Notes: generated by a model not told the origin, from the sequence alone. 64,000 bases of DNA from Lumbricus terrestris (GCA_949752735.1 OX457039.1:29850786-29914785), one strand, 5' to 3'; shown: positions 12,690 through 23,846, counted from the first letter of the stretch. A program made the numbers and translations.

Positions 12690-14295
12690 ATATGCAACGA
12701 TTGTTTTCAGACAGAAGATTAGGCTATTCGCAGATATGGTTACGATTGTCTTCAAAGTGAAGAGTGACGTATATACATATGTAGTCAAACATAGATCCTA
12801 GATAGAGTGACGTATATAGTCTAACATAGATCTGGTTACAATAATATTGTTCTTAAATGGGATGAGTAGGCCCTATAGTCTAGATACAAACGTAGACCTG
12901 GTTACGATTGTTCTCACACAGAAGAGCATACGTAGATATGGTGACGATTGTTTTCAATTAGAAGTGTATACGTAAATACAATGTAGATATGGTGACGATT
13001 GTTTTCAATCAGAAGAGTATACTTAGATATGGTTACGATTATTTTCAAACAGAAGAGTATACGTAGATATGGTTACGATTGTTTTCAAACAAAAGAATAT
13101 AAATTATGTAGACATGGTGACGATTGTTTTAAAACAGAAGAATATACGTAGATATGGTTACGATTGTTTTCAAACAGAAGAGTATACGTAGATATGGTGA
13201 CGCATTGTTTTCAAACAGAAGAGCACATATACGTAGATATGGTGACGATTGTTTTCAAACAGAAGAGTATACGTAGATATGGTTACGATTGTTTTCAAAC
13301 AGAAGAGTATACGTAGGTATGGTGATGATTGTTTTCAAACAGAAGAGCACATATACGTAGATATGGTGACGATTGTTTTCAAACAGAAGAGCACACGTAG
13401 ATATGGTTACGATTGTTTTCAAACAGAAGAGTATACGTAGATATATGGTGACGCATTGTTTTAAAACAGAAGAGTATACGTAGACATGGTGACGATTGTT
13501 TTCAAACAGAAGAGCATTTGTAGATATGGTGACGATTGTTTTCAAACAGAAAAGCATACGTAGGTATGGTGACGATTGTTTTCAAATAGAAGAATATACT
13601 TAGATATCGTGACGATTGTTTTCAAACCGAAGAGTATACGTAGATATGGTTACGATTGTCTTCAAACAGAAGAATATACGTATTGATATGGTGGCGATTG
13701 TTTTCAAACAGAAGAGCATACGTAGATATGGTTACGATTGTTTTCAAACAGAATGAATATACGTAGATATGGTGACGATTGTTTTCAAACCAAAGAGTAT
13801 TGTCTATGTAGGTATGGTGACGATTGTTTTCAAACAGAAGAGTATACGTAGATATGGTGACGATTGTTTTCAAACAGAAGAGTATGCGTAGATATATGGT
13901 GACGATTGTTTTCAAACAGAAAACTATACGTATAGATACGTCAACGATTTTTTCAAGCCGAAGTGTATAGGTCTATACATAGATATGGTGACGATTGTTT
14001 TCAAACAGAAGAGCATACTTAGATATGGTTACGATTGTTGGTCACGATTTTCTCAAACAAAAGAGCATACCTATAGCATTGATTTGTTACAGTTATTAAT
14101 TCGTAAAATGGTTACGATAGTTTTTAGATGAAAGAGCATATACATATAAGCTATAGCTACAGCATTGTTTTCTTACAGAATGTATTAATACGTAGATATG
14201 GTTACGATTGTTCTTCAACAAAAGAGCATACCTATAGTCTATAGCAATGCTTTCTTACAGAAGATATTAACAACGAGCACACGTAGATGTGGTTA
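12690..14295 (+). repeat. 40-bp minisatellite
   Basis: The unit is about 40 bases, built of TACGTAGATATGGTGACGAT followed by TGTTTTCAAACAGAAGAGTA. It repeats roughly 30-40 times. The central part (about 12960-13960) is well conserved, and both edges decay into AACAAAAGAGCATACC-type units. A G/T change at GGTGACG versus GGTTACG alternates irregularly, and some units carry an extra GCACATA or AT. ORFs on both strands (such as 13255-13557 minus) are readings of the array. Confidence 0.95.
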
Positions 14296-14301
14296 TATAA
14301 T

Positions 14302-14684
14302 CATGGGCGTCCACACAGAGGAGCAGGAGGACTCTTGCCCCTGGAAAATTAACACTACGTTTGGCTTTTAACTAATTTCTTCGTATGGTGCACTAATGAT
14401 ACACTGATTTAAACTGATACATTTGCATTTAGAAATCTCTATGAATGATAGGCCCATGGGCGGAGTTTGATTTCCGTGCCTGGAGGGGCTAAAGCCTTCT
14501 GGGGGGGCTAAGCCCGGGAAAAGATACCATTCACACGGTTTAAAAAATGAATCTGGGTCTTCTTGGGGGGGCTTAGCCCCCTGGCCCCTGATAAACTCCG
14601 CCCATGGGTAGGCCTACCCATGTTCTTTATATCCTGCTTTTCATTCTTCATCTTCTTTGAAAAGAATTAGCTGCGACCATCGTG
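14302..14684 (+). mobile_element. Truncated CATGGGCG-ended element, host of a nested MITE
   Basis: It begins CATGGGCGTCC and shares several blocks with 3439-4172: CTTGCCCCTGGAAAA, AGAAATCTCTATGAA, TATCCTGCTTTTCATT and GCGACCATCGTG. It is interrupted at 14455-14606 by a separate insertion. The right end seen in the other copy (GGCGCCCATG) is missing. Confidence 0.55.
14455..14606 (+). mobile_element. 152-bp hAT-like MITE, CATGGGCGGAG ends, nested
   Basis: The ends CATGGGCGGAGTTTGAT and ATAAACTCCGCCCATG are inverted. The flanks GATAGGCC (14447-14454) and GGTAGGCC (14607-14614) match at 7 of 8. Internal GGGGGGCTAAGCCC and GGGGGGCTTAGCCCCC blocks form subterminal palindromes. It splits a sequence continuous in the related element at 3439-4172, so it arrived later. 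Confidence 0.75.
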
Positions 14685-14954
14685 TCAATATTATTATTCT
14701 ATAGCAATGCAATCGTGCCGGACTGCCGGTGCAAGTATCACTGCTGATTTCAACACACCGTAAGCGCAATGCTTCGTTCTTTATACGAGCTTTGGGCTGT
14801 GGTTCATCCATGCAGCAGCGATTTACAAGTCTTTTCTCTTCAGTCGTTTTTTTTTATTCTTGCCTGAACTTCAACCATGGTCATCCGCAGAGGATTTTGC
14901 AGAGGGAAAACACGATGGTCACGGTTAATTCTTCTGTCTTCTATCAGTATCTAT

Positions 14955-15055
14955 CTATTTGTCTGTCTGTCTACATGTCTGTCTGACTGTCTCGTCTGTC
15001 TGTCTATCTGCCTGTCTGCCTGTCCGTCCGTCCGTCCGTCTGTCTGTTTATCCAT
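14955..15055 (+). repeat. CTGT-type tetranucleotide tract
   Basis: TCTGTCTGTC with CCGT and CATG variants. Confidence 0.9.
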
Positions 15056-15189
15056 CTAAGTGCATCATTCGCCTTTAAATTTGAATGAACTGAATATTGT
15101 TTTCGTACAAGTATTGCTTCTAATTAATTGGTGGTAAGGTTAATTTTGGACCGTTGAGATATCGAAGATGAGGTTCAAACGAGGAAACC

Positions 15190-15390
15190 ATCAATGCCAT
15201 CGTCATGCATCTAGGTCATCGTCGGTCAGAGGTCGTAGGTCAAACCATCGTCATGCATCTGGGTCATCGTCAGTCAGAGGTCGTAGGTCAAACCATCGTC
15301 ATGCATCTAGGTCACCATCGGTCGGAGGTCGTAGGTCAAACCATCGTCATGCATCTAGGTCACCATCGGTCAGAGGTTGAAGGTGAAACA
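15190..15390 (+). repeat. 48-bp tandem repeat, four copies
   Basis: The unit contains CCATCGTCATGCATCTAGGT, then CA(C/T)CRTCGGTCAGAGG, then TCGTAGGTCAAA. Because 48 is divisible by three, two frames stay open and encode a repeated 16-residue peptide (GRRSNHRHASRSPSVR-like). It has no flanking exon signals and I treat it as a minisatellite. Confidence 0.9.
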
Positions 15391-15394
15391 TCCT

Positions 15395-15945
15395 AATTCA
15401 AGCGATGCAGCTGCGCATGCGCAGTTGGTCGAATGAATTGGAGGATGCTTTCGGAAGTCTACATATTAGTACATAAGTCTTGCAACTCGGCACCCACCTC
15501 TTCTTCTTCTTTTGTTGTTGTTGTTATTAGTGGTAGCAAGTGGTTAGGACATCATTCAAGGCCCAACGCATAGCATTGCGGACGTTTTGATTCAAAAGAA
15601 CAGCTTTATGAGTCGGAGGAGGAGCGATGCTTTTTCTGTCCGTCTGTCAGTCCGTCTGTATCTATGGGTCTCTGCCCGTCCTCCTTCATATAGGTGGCTA
15701 CAATTAGACAGACGTACGGGGAACACCGAGGAGTGTCTGCATGGCGTAGGATTTAGCAGAGACACCTGGCGATCCTCGCGTTCCTTCCCCTCCCTCCCCT
15801 CCTCCATCAATCGAACGGACGAACGTCTGCAGCTGACGACAATCACCACCGACAAAATAACTGCTCGATTGCATCGGGCTCGATAAGAATAAGTTACCGT
15901 ATTCATTCTATGTTTATTTCAGTCTGCAGTGCCTAAAGTGTGGAA
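15395..15945. other. Unassigned interval
   Basis: ORFs on both strands (15587-15906) overlap and carry no motif. TTCTTCTTCTTTTGTTGTTG simple sequence lies near 15500-15525. Confidence 0.35.
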
Positions 15946-15948
15946 AAT

Positions 15949-16087
15949 AAGTGCCTGGACGCCCCTTACCACTCCAAAAGAAGTGTCTTGACGCCCCTTA
16001 CCTTTCCAGTCTGTGCTCGCCAATAAGTGCGTTCAGATTTTAAAACAAGTGCATGAACGCCGTCCATGACCGTCCAGGCACACTTTG
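15949..16087. repeat. Small inverted-end repeat, CCTGGACG termini
   Basis: Starts AAGTGCCTGGACGCCCC and ends CCGTCCAGGCACACTT, its inverted counterpart with two extra bases. The first block is partly repeated in tandem (AGTGTCTTGACGCCCCTTAC at about 15979). It may be a very short MITE or a foldback. No clear target duplication was seen. Confidence 0.35.
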
Positions 16088-16139
16088 AGATCTGATTCAG
16101 TCGTCAGTTGCGCTATATAGACTCGTAATCGTTGTCGTA

Positions 16140-16270
16140 ATAGTAATCGTGAAACTTCTAAAGCGCCACTCGAAAGCCAAGCGCAGGGCACCAGCTAAAT
16201 CTCTGGCGCTGCGTCGAGTCAGAGTAGTTGTCCAAAGGGTACCGTCGGAAGGTGGTCCGCGTTTGGATAA
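16140..16270 (-). repeat. Dispersed repeat shared with 38826-38930, LINE-tail-like
   Basis: CTTCTAAAGCGCCACTCGAA...GGCACCAGCT...GCTGCGTC matches the second site in order. Read on the minus strand it ends GAGTGGCGCTTTAGAAGTTT, resembling the GGCGCTTTATAA-type 3' ends of the LINE remnants here. Identity as a LINE tail is inferred. Confidence 0.45.
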
Positions 16271-16403
16271 AGCAGAACAACTTTAGACGCATCTTGACAG
16301 ACTAACAGTACAGTAGACCTTTAGTGAAAGCGATGACTAGCTATGATATAATTTCCTCCTAATTTATCCGATCTTCCGCCTTCCAACCTTTCTCGTCCTC
16401 AAG

Positions 16404-16574
16404 GACACCAGCCTCAACAGCCGCTCTCTGGCTGCTCTCCCTGGTCTCTCTGACAACCTGACTCGGAACATCGACTGGAGATTTGCGTATAATGGCTGGA
16501 CACTGGACAGCGGACAACCCTTCCGACCCGGTGCAGCGCTCATCAGTACGCCTACGCTGATTTCACGCGCTTAG
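16404..16574 (+). CDS. Possible terminal coding exon, unknown product
   Basis: A pyrimidine-rich stretch from 16371 ends CTCGTCCTCAAG at 16403 and could be a splice acceptor. From 16404 the frame reads DTSLNSRSLAALPGLSDN, then NIDWRFAYNGWTLDSGQPF, and ends at TAG 16572-16574. Codon third positions are rich in C and G, unlike neighbouring DNA, which is what suggests coding. There is no start codon, no recognised domain and no second exon nearby. It could be a chance ORF or a fragment of a repeat. The same frame is open back to 16371. Confidence 0.25.
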   Translation, partial: DTSLNSRSLAALPGLSDNLTRNIDWRFAYNGWTLDSGQPFRPGAALISTPTLISRA

Positions 16575-17222
16575 CTTTAGAGTAGAGCGTTGGAAACTTG
16601 AAGCATAATTATGATTACGATTGAAATAAATATCTATTTTAAAGTTATGGGGTTAGTTAAATATTGCAAACAAATAAATAAGTTGATAAAGTTCTCCCTG
16701 TTACGTGATCCATTGTACTTTGAACTAAATGCATTGATGGTCAATTTCATGACAATTTGAAACCTTGAAAATGTTGCTGCCAATAGACATAGTCTAGATA
16801 CAGTGCAATGCGCAGTCTACACAAATGAAAATCGGCTTTAGGCCTACGTGAAAAACACCCAAGATTGAGATTGTCTATTTAATATAGGCCTGCAAAAAAT
16901 TATCTTTGTTATAAAAGTCTTTTAAAAAATTTCTTCTCATTTCTAAACAGCCTGAAAATCGATAACTAAAAGCGTAAAATGTACAACTATTTGCATCCAA
17001 TGCGATGTTCTGGTTTCCGTTGGAAAGGAGTGGCACGAAACCATACAGCTGACGGTGGTGGCTGCATTCCTGGCGCTTCAGAAGCGACCGCCTTCTCTGC
17101 CCGACGGCAAAGCGATACACCTTCAAACGAACGCAGGACACGTGCTTCGCAGATTCGAGGCAGCGCCTGACATACCATCAACGACCGACCGACAATAGAT
17201 CATCTCGATGTCTATGTAAACC
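16575..17222. other. Unassigned interval
   Basis: AT-rich to about 16980, then a more GC-rich stretch (17000-17180) with overlapping short ORFs on both strands. No motif recognised. Confidence 0.35.
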
Positions 17223-17529
17223 GTCTGCCTCCTCCTTCTCCTCCTCCTCCTCGTCTTCCTCTCTTCCTCCTCTTTCTCCTCTTTCTCCTCTTTCTCCTCC
17301 TTCTCCTCCTCTCCTCCTCCTCTGTTCCTCTTCTTCTCCTCTGTTCCTCCTCCTTCTCTCTTCCTCCTCCTCTCTTCTTCCTTCTCCTCCTCTTCGTCCT
17401 CCTCTTCCTCTCTTCCTCCTCTTCCTCCTCTTCCTCCTCCTCTTCGTTCTCCTCCTCTTCTTCCCCTCCTCCTCCTCTCGTCCTCCTCCTCTCTTCTTCC
17501 TTCTCCTTCTCCTCTCCTTCTCCTCCTCC

Positions 17530-17562
<33 letters not shown>

Positions 17563-17803
17563 CCTTCCTTCTCCTCCGTCTCTTCTCCTCCTCTTCTTCC
17601 TCTTCCTCGTCCCCTCCTCTCTTTCTCCTCCTTCTCCTTCTCCTCCTCTTCTTCCTCTCCTCCTCCTCTCTTTTTGCTCCTCTCTTCTTCCTCCTCCTCC
17701 TCTCCCCTCCTCTTCCCTCCTCCTCTCTTCTTCCTCCTCCTCTCTTTCTCCTCCTCCTCGTCCTCCTCCTCTTCCTCCTCCTTCGTCCCCTCCTCCTCTC
17801 TTT
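17223..17803 (-). repeat. CTCCT-rich polypyrimidine tract
   Basis: About 580 bases almost entirely C and T on the plus strand, in CTCCTCTTC units. Three minus-strand ORFs of 224-259 codons are Arg/Glu/Lys translations of this tract. Confidence 0.95.
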
Positions 17804-17934
17804 TGCACAACAACCTCCCACGAAATCCCTCTGTCGGCTGCGGCGATGGCATTTATTGTTTTGAAGGGTTGCAGTGTTTCTTGCAGTATTAATAGGAAAC
17901 ACTTGTCGCCGATGTCATACTCATTGCTCATTGC

Positions 17935-18021
17935 TCAGTCAGTCAGTCAGTCAGTCAGTCAGTCAGTCAGTCAGTCAGTCAGTCAGTCAGTCAGTCAGTC
18001 AGTCAGTCAGTCAGTCAGTCA
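17935..18021 (+). repeat. Pure (TCAG)n tract
   Basis: About 21 uninterrupted TCAG units. It reads as Ser-Gln-Ser-Val repeats in the plus frames. Confidence 0.97.
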
Positions 18022-18392
18022 CTCCCTATTATATATATATATTACAAACACAGAAACCAGATGGCAGCGGCAACTCGTCCTTTCTGCTCGATTTTTTCTA
18101 TCTGCCATCTGCCATTATCGACCCATTCTGCAAATCACAGTCATAGATCCAACGCAAGGCATCTCTCCAATAATAGTCAATACATTACATGTATTCTAAC
18201 TCCATGCATACATTGCATAGCCTATTCGTATAATAGGCCTCATGCATACTCTGTTTTTAGCAAAATTAGCCTAAACTCTAAAGGAACACAAATGTTGCAG
18301 CCGCCTTTGACCAAAATTAATAGTCTGTCTTATGCAGGTACATGTATCTGTTGGATAATTGATTCGAGTTACCATCGTTTTAAAATGTTATG

Positions 18393-18592
18393 AACGAATC
18401 ATTTGTCGTGAACCGTGTGTCGGTGAATCATTTGTCGGTGAATCATTTGTCGTGAACCGTTTGTCGTGAATCATTTGTCGGTGAATCATTTGTCGGTGAA
18501 CCATTTGTCGGTGAATCATTCGTCGGTGAATCATTTGTCGGTGAACCATTTGTCGGTGAATCATTTGTCGTGAACCGTGTGTCGCGACACAG
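18393..18592 (+). repeat. 15-bp minisatellite
   Basis: Unit GTGAATCATTTGTCG with GTGAACCATTTGTCG and a 14-base GTGAACCGTTTGTC variant, about 13 copies. It ends in CGCGACAC. Confidence 0.92.
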
Positions 18593-19480
18593 GTTGATAA
18601 AATTTTACTACCACCAAAGAAATCGCCCAGGGTTCAATAACATTGTTTAGACTCTTATAGTAAGAATGACATGACGACACGTGTTTCATTAATGATTCTG
18701 AATTAAATTTTGTGCTCTGATGCAGCCGACTTAATAAAGGAAATACTTTACTCTCTAACTTAGCAAATAATTATCAGGAAATGTTTGGATCATTGAGAAA
18801 ATTGCGTGCATGTTAAGCGTTCATAGATTACATGTACATGTATATAAATTCATAATGGTTTGAACCACTGAGATATAAACTTACTATATCTTATAATATT
18901 ATTTTCAATGGTTTGGACAAATGCTGCACGTGATTAACATCGGTTCCATGATTGGATAATATCTGAACACGTCATAATCTCGCAAACGAAGGGTAGGTCT
19001 ACTGATGACGTAACATCCTGATCAATTTGCTATGGTAACGTAAGTTTTCAATGCAGGCGTGAAATTAAATTTTGAAGATTTCTTCCGAAATGTTCTTTCT
19101 AAAGTCGATTTTCGATTGATTTTCGGTGTATTATTTTTATGAAAATGACATGCCCACTGTTGAGAAATATGAAGATCAACGAGGTAGGCTAATCGACTTT
19201 ACAAAATTAAACATTTTCTTGGAAATATTTGATTGGACGAGCCACCATAACCGTTAACGCGTGAAAAATTACATTGTTTAAAGCAAATGTTTTGCATGTT
19301 TTATTTCGATGGTTGCATTGATGGCACCAGCGATACACTTTCAGCAGATCGTGTCACGGTCATGGCAGTTAGGCCTATCAGAACAGACAGCCTAGCAGAA
19401 CAGACAGTCTGAAATACAAAGACAGATGAGACTGGATTGGATGATAACAGATGAATTCGGAAAGTTCAAAGAAGATGGCA
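18593..19480. other. Unassigned interval
   Basis: No gene or repeat recognised. Duplicated CAGACAGCCTAGCAGAACAG-type wording occurs near 19380-19410. Confidence 0.35.
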
Positions 19481-19536
19481 AACAGCGTGTGGTATATGGC
19501 GACGTCGAACATTTTAGCTAGACCATGTAGAATTTA

Positions 19537-20703
19537 GGGTGACCATTTTCTGGCCATCAAAAACCGGGACACTTTAAAAAATATCAATTGTAGTCCTAAT
19601 TCCTAAATTGCAGGGCCACAGGCTTACGATCGAAGGCCTAGTCTTATAGGCTCAATTAAATTTAATGCTGAACATAGATTTCAGTGTAGAAATATAGGCT
19701 ACAAGCTGCTCTTGTCCTCAGTGCACTTAGTGCATCACTCTTTTACAGGGGCGGATGCAGAAATTTTAGAAGGGGGGGGCAAAATTTTCGGTCTTGGACA
19801 GGGAAAAATTTCGTTTTGGTCACCGAACAAAAATCTGATGACCTTTTTGAGTCATTTGTCGAATTCCCAAGAAAAAGATACCATTTTCCCCGCCAAAATA
19901 ACTGATGACCTTTTTTAGTCGTAGTGTTCCTAAACTCCTGTGCGGACCTCGTGGGTCGTGGGGAGGGCCTGCGAAACTACTCATGGGGGGGCACGTCAAC
20001 TTTCCGAGTCAAAATAGGTAGTCAAATGGGGGTAGGGCCGGATTTGCCCCTTAGATCCGCCCCTGCTCTTTTGTAATAGAGAACAATCTCTCAATCGCTG
20101 CCCAGTGGGTGACCTAGTCCAGAGGAAGATTTAATGTTTCTGGAGCGCACAGGAGCGTCCGGTGGACGATCGCCGATCGAGGCGTTCCGCCCCGAGCAGT
20201 GAAACTGGGTTTGGGTAGGAAATGTGTCCCTGACTATCCAATTTTGTAAAAATCCACATTACACTGAAAGCAATTTAAGTTGTCGAAGGAAATTGGTCTA
20301 TTTCAGTGCTGGCGTGAGCGGTCGACCATTACGACCCTGGCGCGACCTGCCGGTCGATATAGTTCTTGAGTCGCTATTTACATTTAAGCCCCTAGGCCTA
20401 TTATAAAATCTTTCTCGTTACTCCTTGATAGTTCTTTGAATTTATCAACTGAACTCACTAGCCTACTAAAGATGTAATATAAATACTCCATATAAATTGA
20501 CAATTTCTCTTTCGTTACGACTTGTTAAGGTTACGAACTACAATTTGTTCTGTGATTTACATAGAAGTGACGTTTTCAAGATTCAAATTTCCTTCTTGCC
20601 AAAAACCGGGACAATTTGGCCCTTTTCCCTAAGTCTTCGGGACACCGGGACGCACCACGAAAAACCGGGACATGTCCCGGAAAACCGGAACGTATGGTCA
20701 CCC
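19537..20703 (+). mobile_element. 1.17-kb TIR element, GGGTGACCAT ends
   Basis: Ends GGGTGACCAT and ATGGTCACCC are perfect inverted repeats, each flanked by TA, which would fit a TA target duplication. ACCGGGACA words lie just inside both ends. The duplicate locus at 23847 reads straight through the junction and lacks this sequence, which supports the boundaries. No transposase ORF is visible, so it is non-autonomous. A smaller element (19746-20065) is inserted inside. TA flanks suggest a mariner-like element, but this is weak because TA is common here. Confidence 0.7.
19746..20065 (+). mobile_element. hAT-like MITE, CAGGGGCGGAT ends, nested
   Basis: CAGGGGCGGAT at the left and ATCCGCCCCTG at the right are inverted. 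Flanks CTCTTTTA (19738-19745) and CTCTTTTG (20066-20073) match at 7 of 8. Two foldback motifs of the GATGACCTTTTTT.AGTC type lie inside (19837 and 19904). A related copy is at 26892-27178. Confidence 0.75.
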
Positions 20704-21569
20704 TAATATAGATATATGAGGCAGATGACAGAAGAGGAAAGCCTGTATATCTTTCTGATATAATATTATTGTTATTATTGCTAAACTATTAATAGCACCA
20801 ATGAATAAAAAGTATAAGCTTATGAGCTTATGACATCACGTCTTTGAGTGACGTCACAATATAACTGAAAGGGACTGCTCAACATTTCAAAGCAAAGGAT
20901 TTCTTCTGTAAGGCACGTAAAATTTTGTTTTAGAATTTAGACGTTTTCGCTTTAACAGCTGCACTCAACTTTATTATAATTCTCCTTCGATTAGCTCAGC
21001 ATTATTTAACCGACAAAGCGGTTCGTGTTTCTTGCAATATAGACTATCGACGTTTGGGGTCGATTGAGTAGGCCTAATGGTATACTAACACAATTGGCAT
21101 GGAGAGCAGAACATAATTATTGTAATTATTTTAGTTTTATTTCAAATTGACACAACGCACAATGACTAAAAATAATAGTATGACGGACGATCACAGGAGT
21201 CGAATATAGTTGTCGACAGCCAACTGGGCATCCATCACGTCCTATTATTCATTTCACCGTCGCCACCTACCGATTCGAAGGTTCAGTGGACCTTGGAGGA
21301 GAGTTAGCGGGAAGCGATCTCCTTTGTCTGTACGCTCTTAGTGCCAGGGTGTTGACCATTACCATAAATCCACCTTCCAAAATAGATAACATCAAGCATA
21401 GGAAGCAGGATCGAATCCCGTTACCCTACAAAAAGAACCACTCGGCTTATCATTCGCTAGAGGGCGATAGTAAAAAATTATTAGGATGTCGCTGGTTATT
21501 GCATGGCTGTTCAAATTCGGATCCTGTACAATAACTTATGATCAGCTGCTCATTAGGCTACTGTAATTT

Positions 21570-21611
21570 GTTTGTATGTACACTTGCTATAGCGCCCCTT
21601 CAAGCTCTCTA
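21570..21611 (-). mobile_element. SINE family A, tail-only fragment
   Basis: GTACACTTGCTATAGCGCCC and CTTCAAGC match the reverse complement of the 3' tail of the copies at 79, 45567 and 48684. The tRNA-like head is missing, so the copy is heavily 5'-truncated. Confidence 0.65.
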
Positions 21612-21620
21612 GGGGAGATA

Positions 21621-21890
21621 GGTACCGAAATAACCACATTTCAGATGTTTTGGGAAAAATGATATAACTCCATTGTGTTAATTTTCAAACTAGAATTCAA
21701 GGTAGGGAACTAATAAAATATTTGTTTATCAACCATATACACAATAGAAAGCATTTATAACATTCTCACAAAACCTAAAAAAATTAAAATTTTGTGTGCA
21801 CCTCTATATTTTTTTATGGTTATTTCAGTACCTCATTAGGTACTGAAATAACCAGGGTTGTACTAAAATAACCATTGGTTATTTTGGTAC
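21621..21890. repeat. Left palindrome cluster beside the 66-bp array
   Basis: The word GGTACYGAAATAACC occurs at 21621-21635, inverted at 21818-21832, direct at 21839-21853 and 21860-21873 (GTACTAAAATAACC), and inverted at 21877-21890. Positions 21818-21853 form a perfect 15-bp stem with loop TCATTA. Positions 21860-21890 form a second stem with one mismatch and a 3-base loop. The same word appears four more times on the far side of the tandem array. Confidence 0.85.
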
Positions 21891-22059
21891 ATCCAAGTTA
21901 CAAAATCCACTCTGCAATGGTTTCAATTATCTAAAACAGAACAAAAATACTAAAATAAAGATGCATAACAATGTTTCATATCAGATATAACCAAAATACC
22001 AAAAATACTTGAGTATTTCAAATGTTTTATAGTTAAGTCAGTCATTTATGGGTCTATCG

Positions 22060-23180
22060 ATGCATCGTCAGAATCCGTTGATGTTGAAGCCTGTTATAGT
22101 GCATGATAGCCATGGATGTTGAAGGCTGTTGATCGATGATATCCTTTGACGTTGAGGCCTGCTAGTGCATGATAGCTGTGGATGATGAAGACTTTTGATC
22201 GATGATATCCATTGATGTTGAAAGCTGTTAGTGCATGATAGCTGTGGATGATGAAGACTTTTGATCGATGATATCCATTGATGTTGAAGCCTGTTAGTGC
22301 ATGATAGCCATGGATGTTGAAGGCTGTTGATCGATGATATCCTTTGACGTTGAGGCCTGCTAGTGCATGATAGCTGTGGATGATGAAGACTTTTAATCGA
22401 TGATATCCGTTGATGTTGAAAGCTGTTAGTGCATGATAGCTGTGGATGATGAAGACTTTTGATCGATGATATCCGTTGATGTTGAAAGCTGTTAGTGCAT
22501 GATAGCTGTGGATGATGAAGACTTTTGATCGATGATATCCATTGATGTTGAAAGCTGTTAGTGCATGATAGCTGTGGATGATGAAGACTTTTGATCGATG
22601 ATATCCATTGATGTTGAAGCCTGTTAGTGCATGATAGCTGTGGATGATGAAGACTTTTGATCGATGATATCCGTTGATGTTGAAAGCTGTTAGTGCATGA
22701 TAGCTGTGGATGATGAAGACTTTTGATCGATGATATCCGTTGATGTTGAAAGCTGTTAGTGCATGATAGCTGTGGATGATGAAGACTTTTGATCGATGAT
22801 ATCCATTGATGTTGAAAGCTGTTAGTGCATGATAGCTGTGGATGATGAAGACTTTTGATCGATGATATCCATTGATGTTGAAGCCTGTTAGTGCATGATA
22901 GCTGTGGATGATGAAGACTTTTGATCGATGATATCCGTTGATGTTGAAAGCTGTTAGTGCATGATAGCTGTGGATGATGAAGACTTTTGATCGATGATAT
23001 CCGTTGATATTGAAGCCTGTTAGTGCATGATAGCTGTGGATGATGAAGACTTTTGATCGATGATATCCGTTGATGTTGAAGCCTGTTAGTGCATGATAGC
23101 TGTGGATGATGAAGACTTTTGATCGATGATATCCATTGATGTTGAAGCCTGTTAGTGCATGATAGCTGAGGATGATGAAG
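22060..23180 (+). repeat. 66-bp minisatellite
   Basis: The unit runs GTTAGTGCATGATAGCTGTG, GATGATGAAGACTTTTGATC, GATGATATCCRTTGATGTTG, then AAAGCT or AAGCCT, about 17 copies. Two unit types (ending AAAGCT or AAGCCT, with CATTGATG or CGTTGATG) alternate in blocks, and one longer variant with GCCATGGATGTTGAAGGC occurs twice at the left. Flanked on both sides by the same palindromic word. Confidence 0.93.
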
Positions 23181-23390
23181 GCAGCTGATTATTTGTTATC
23201 TTTAGCAAGAAAACTTTTATTTGGTCCATATTTAATAGATATATAATTATGTACTTGGATAATGAACATACTCACTTACTTACTTTTATAACTACATATA
23301 TATATATAAAGATATTACAATGCAAACATATATTTACAGGAGTTAAAGTCTTAAGTTTAAGTCGAACTGCAATAAGCAACAGTCAGAGTT

Positions 23391-23460
23391 GCACTGAAAT
23401 AACCATCAGTACCGAAATAACCGGTTATTTCGGTACCACAAAACCTGGTTATTTCAGTAC
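23391..23460. repeat. Right palindrome cluster with 28-bp perfect palindrome
   Basis: The word occurs at 23391-23404 and 23409-23422 directly and at 23423-23436 and 23447-23460 inverted. Positions 23409-23436 read identically on both strands, centred on CCGG with no loop. Confidence 0.88.
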
Positions 23461-23625
23461 GACAAGCGCCTGTTCAAATCAAATGTCAAAACGCGAAACC
23501 ATGCGCGAAATTGGGATACCTTTAGCATATATATCATTAGATGGACCATTAATGGTTGCAAATACAAATTTGCAACAACATTCCCCCAAAATATCACCGG
23601 CAAACTTGAAAAATTCCAACAGCCT

Positions 23626-23825
23626 NNNNNNNNNNNNNNNNNNNNNNNNNNNNNNNNNNNNNNNNNNNNNNNNNNNNNNNNNNNNNNNNNNNNNNNNNNN
23701 NNNNNNNNNNNNNNNNNNNNNNNNNNNNNNNNNNNNNNNNNNNNNNNNNNNNNNNNNNNNNNNNNNNNNNNNNNNNNNNNNNNNNNNNNNNNNNNNNNNN
23801 NNNNNNNNNNNNNNNNNNNNNNNNN
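23626..23825. other. Assembly gap, 200 N
   Basis: Exactly 200 unknown bases, a typical placeholder length. It lies between the tandem array and the second copy of the duplicated locus, so true size and order here are uncertain. ORFs crossing it are meaningless. Confidence 0.99.
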
Positions 23826-23846
23826 GCACACAGAGTGTCTGAGTGT

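Larger units (their letters stand above)
19480..21530 (+). repeat. Diverged duplicated locus, copy 1
   Basis: The segments 19480-19536 and 20704-21530 align in order with 23847-24726 and then 26664-26760. Shared blocks include GGCGACGT.GA.CATTTTAG, TATATGAGGCAGATGAC, TATTAATAGCACCAATGAAT, TTTCAAAGCAAAGGATTT, CACCGTCGCCACCTACCGAT and CGCTAGAGGGCGATAGTA. Divergence is visible in every line, so the duplication is not recent. This copy carries a 1.17-kb insertion at 19537-20703 that the other lacks. Confidence 0.85.

Noticed and set aside
13255..13915. Minus-strand ORFs with FENNRHH/TIVTI repeats
   Set aside because: Readings of the 40-bp minisatellite. The repeat length is not a multiple of three and frames swap between units.
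15168..15396. ORFs with a repeated 16-residue peptide (RHASRSPSVRGRRSNH-like)
   Set aside because: The 48-bp unit keeps frames open by arithmetic. Two frames are open equally and there is no start context or exon support.
17123..17931. Three overlapping Arg/Glu-rich ORFs of 224-259 codons
   Set aside because: All three frames of one strand are open through a CTCCT tract, which is incompatible with a real gene signal.
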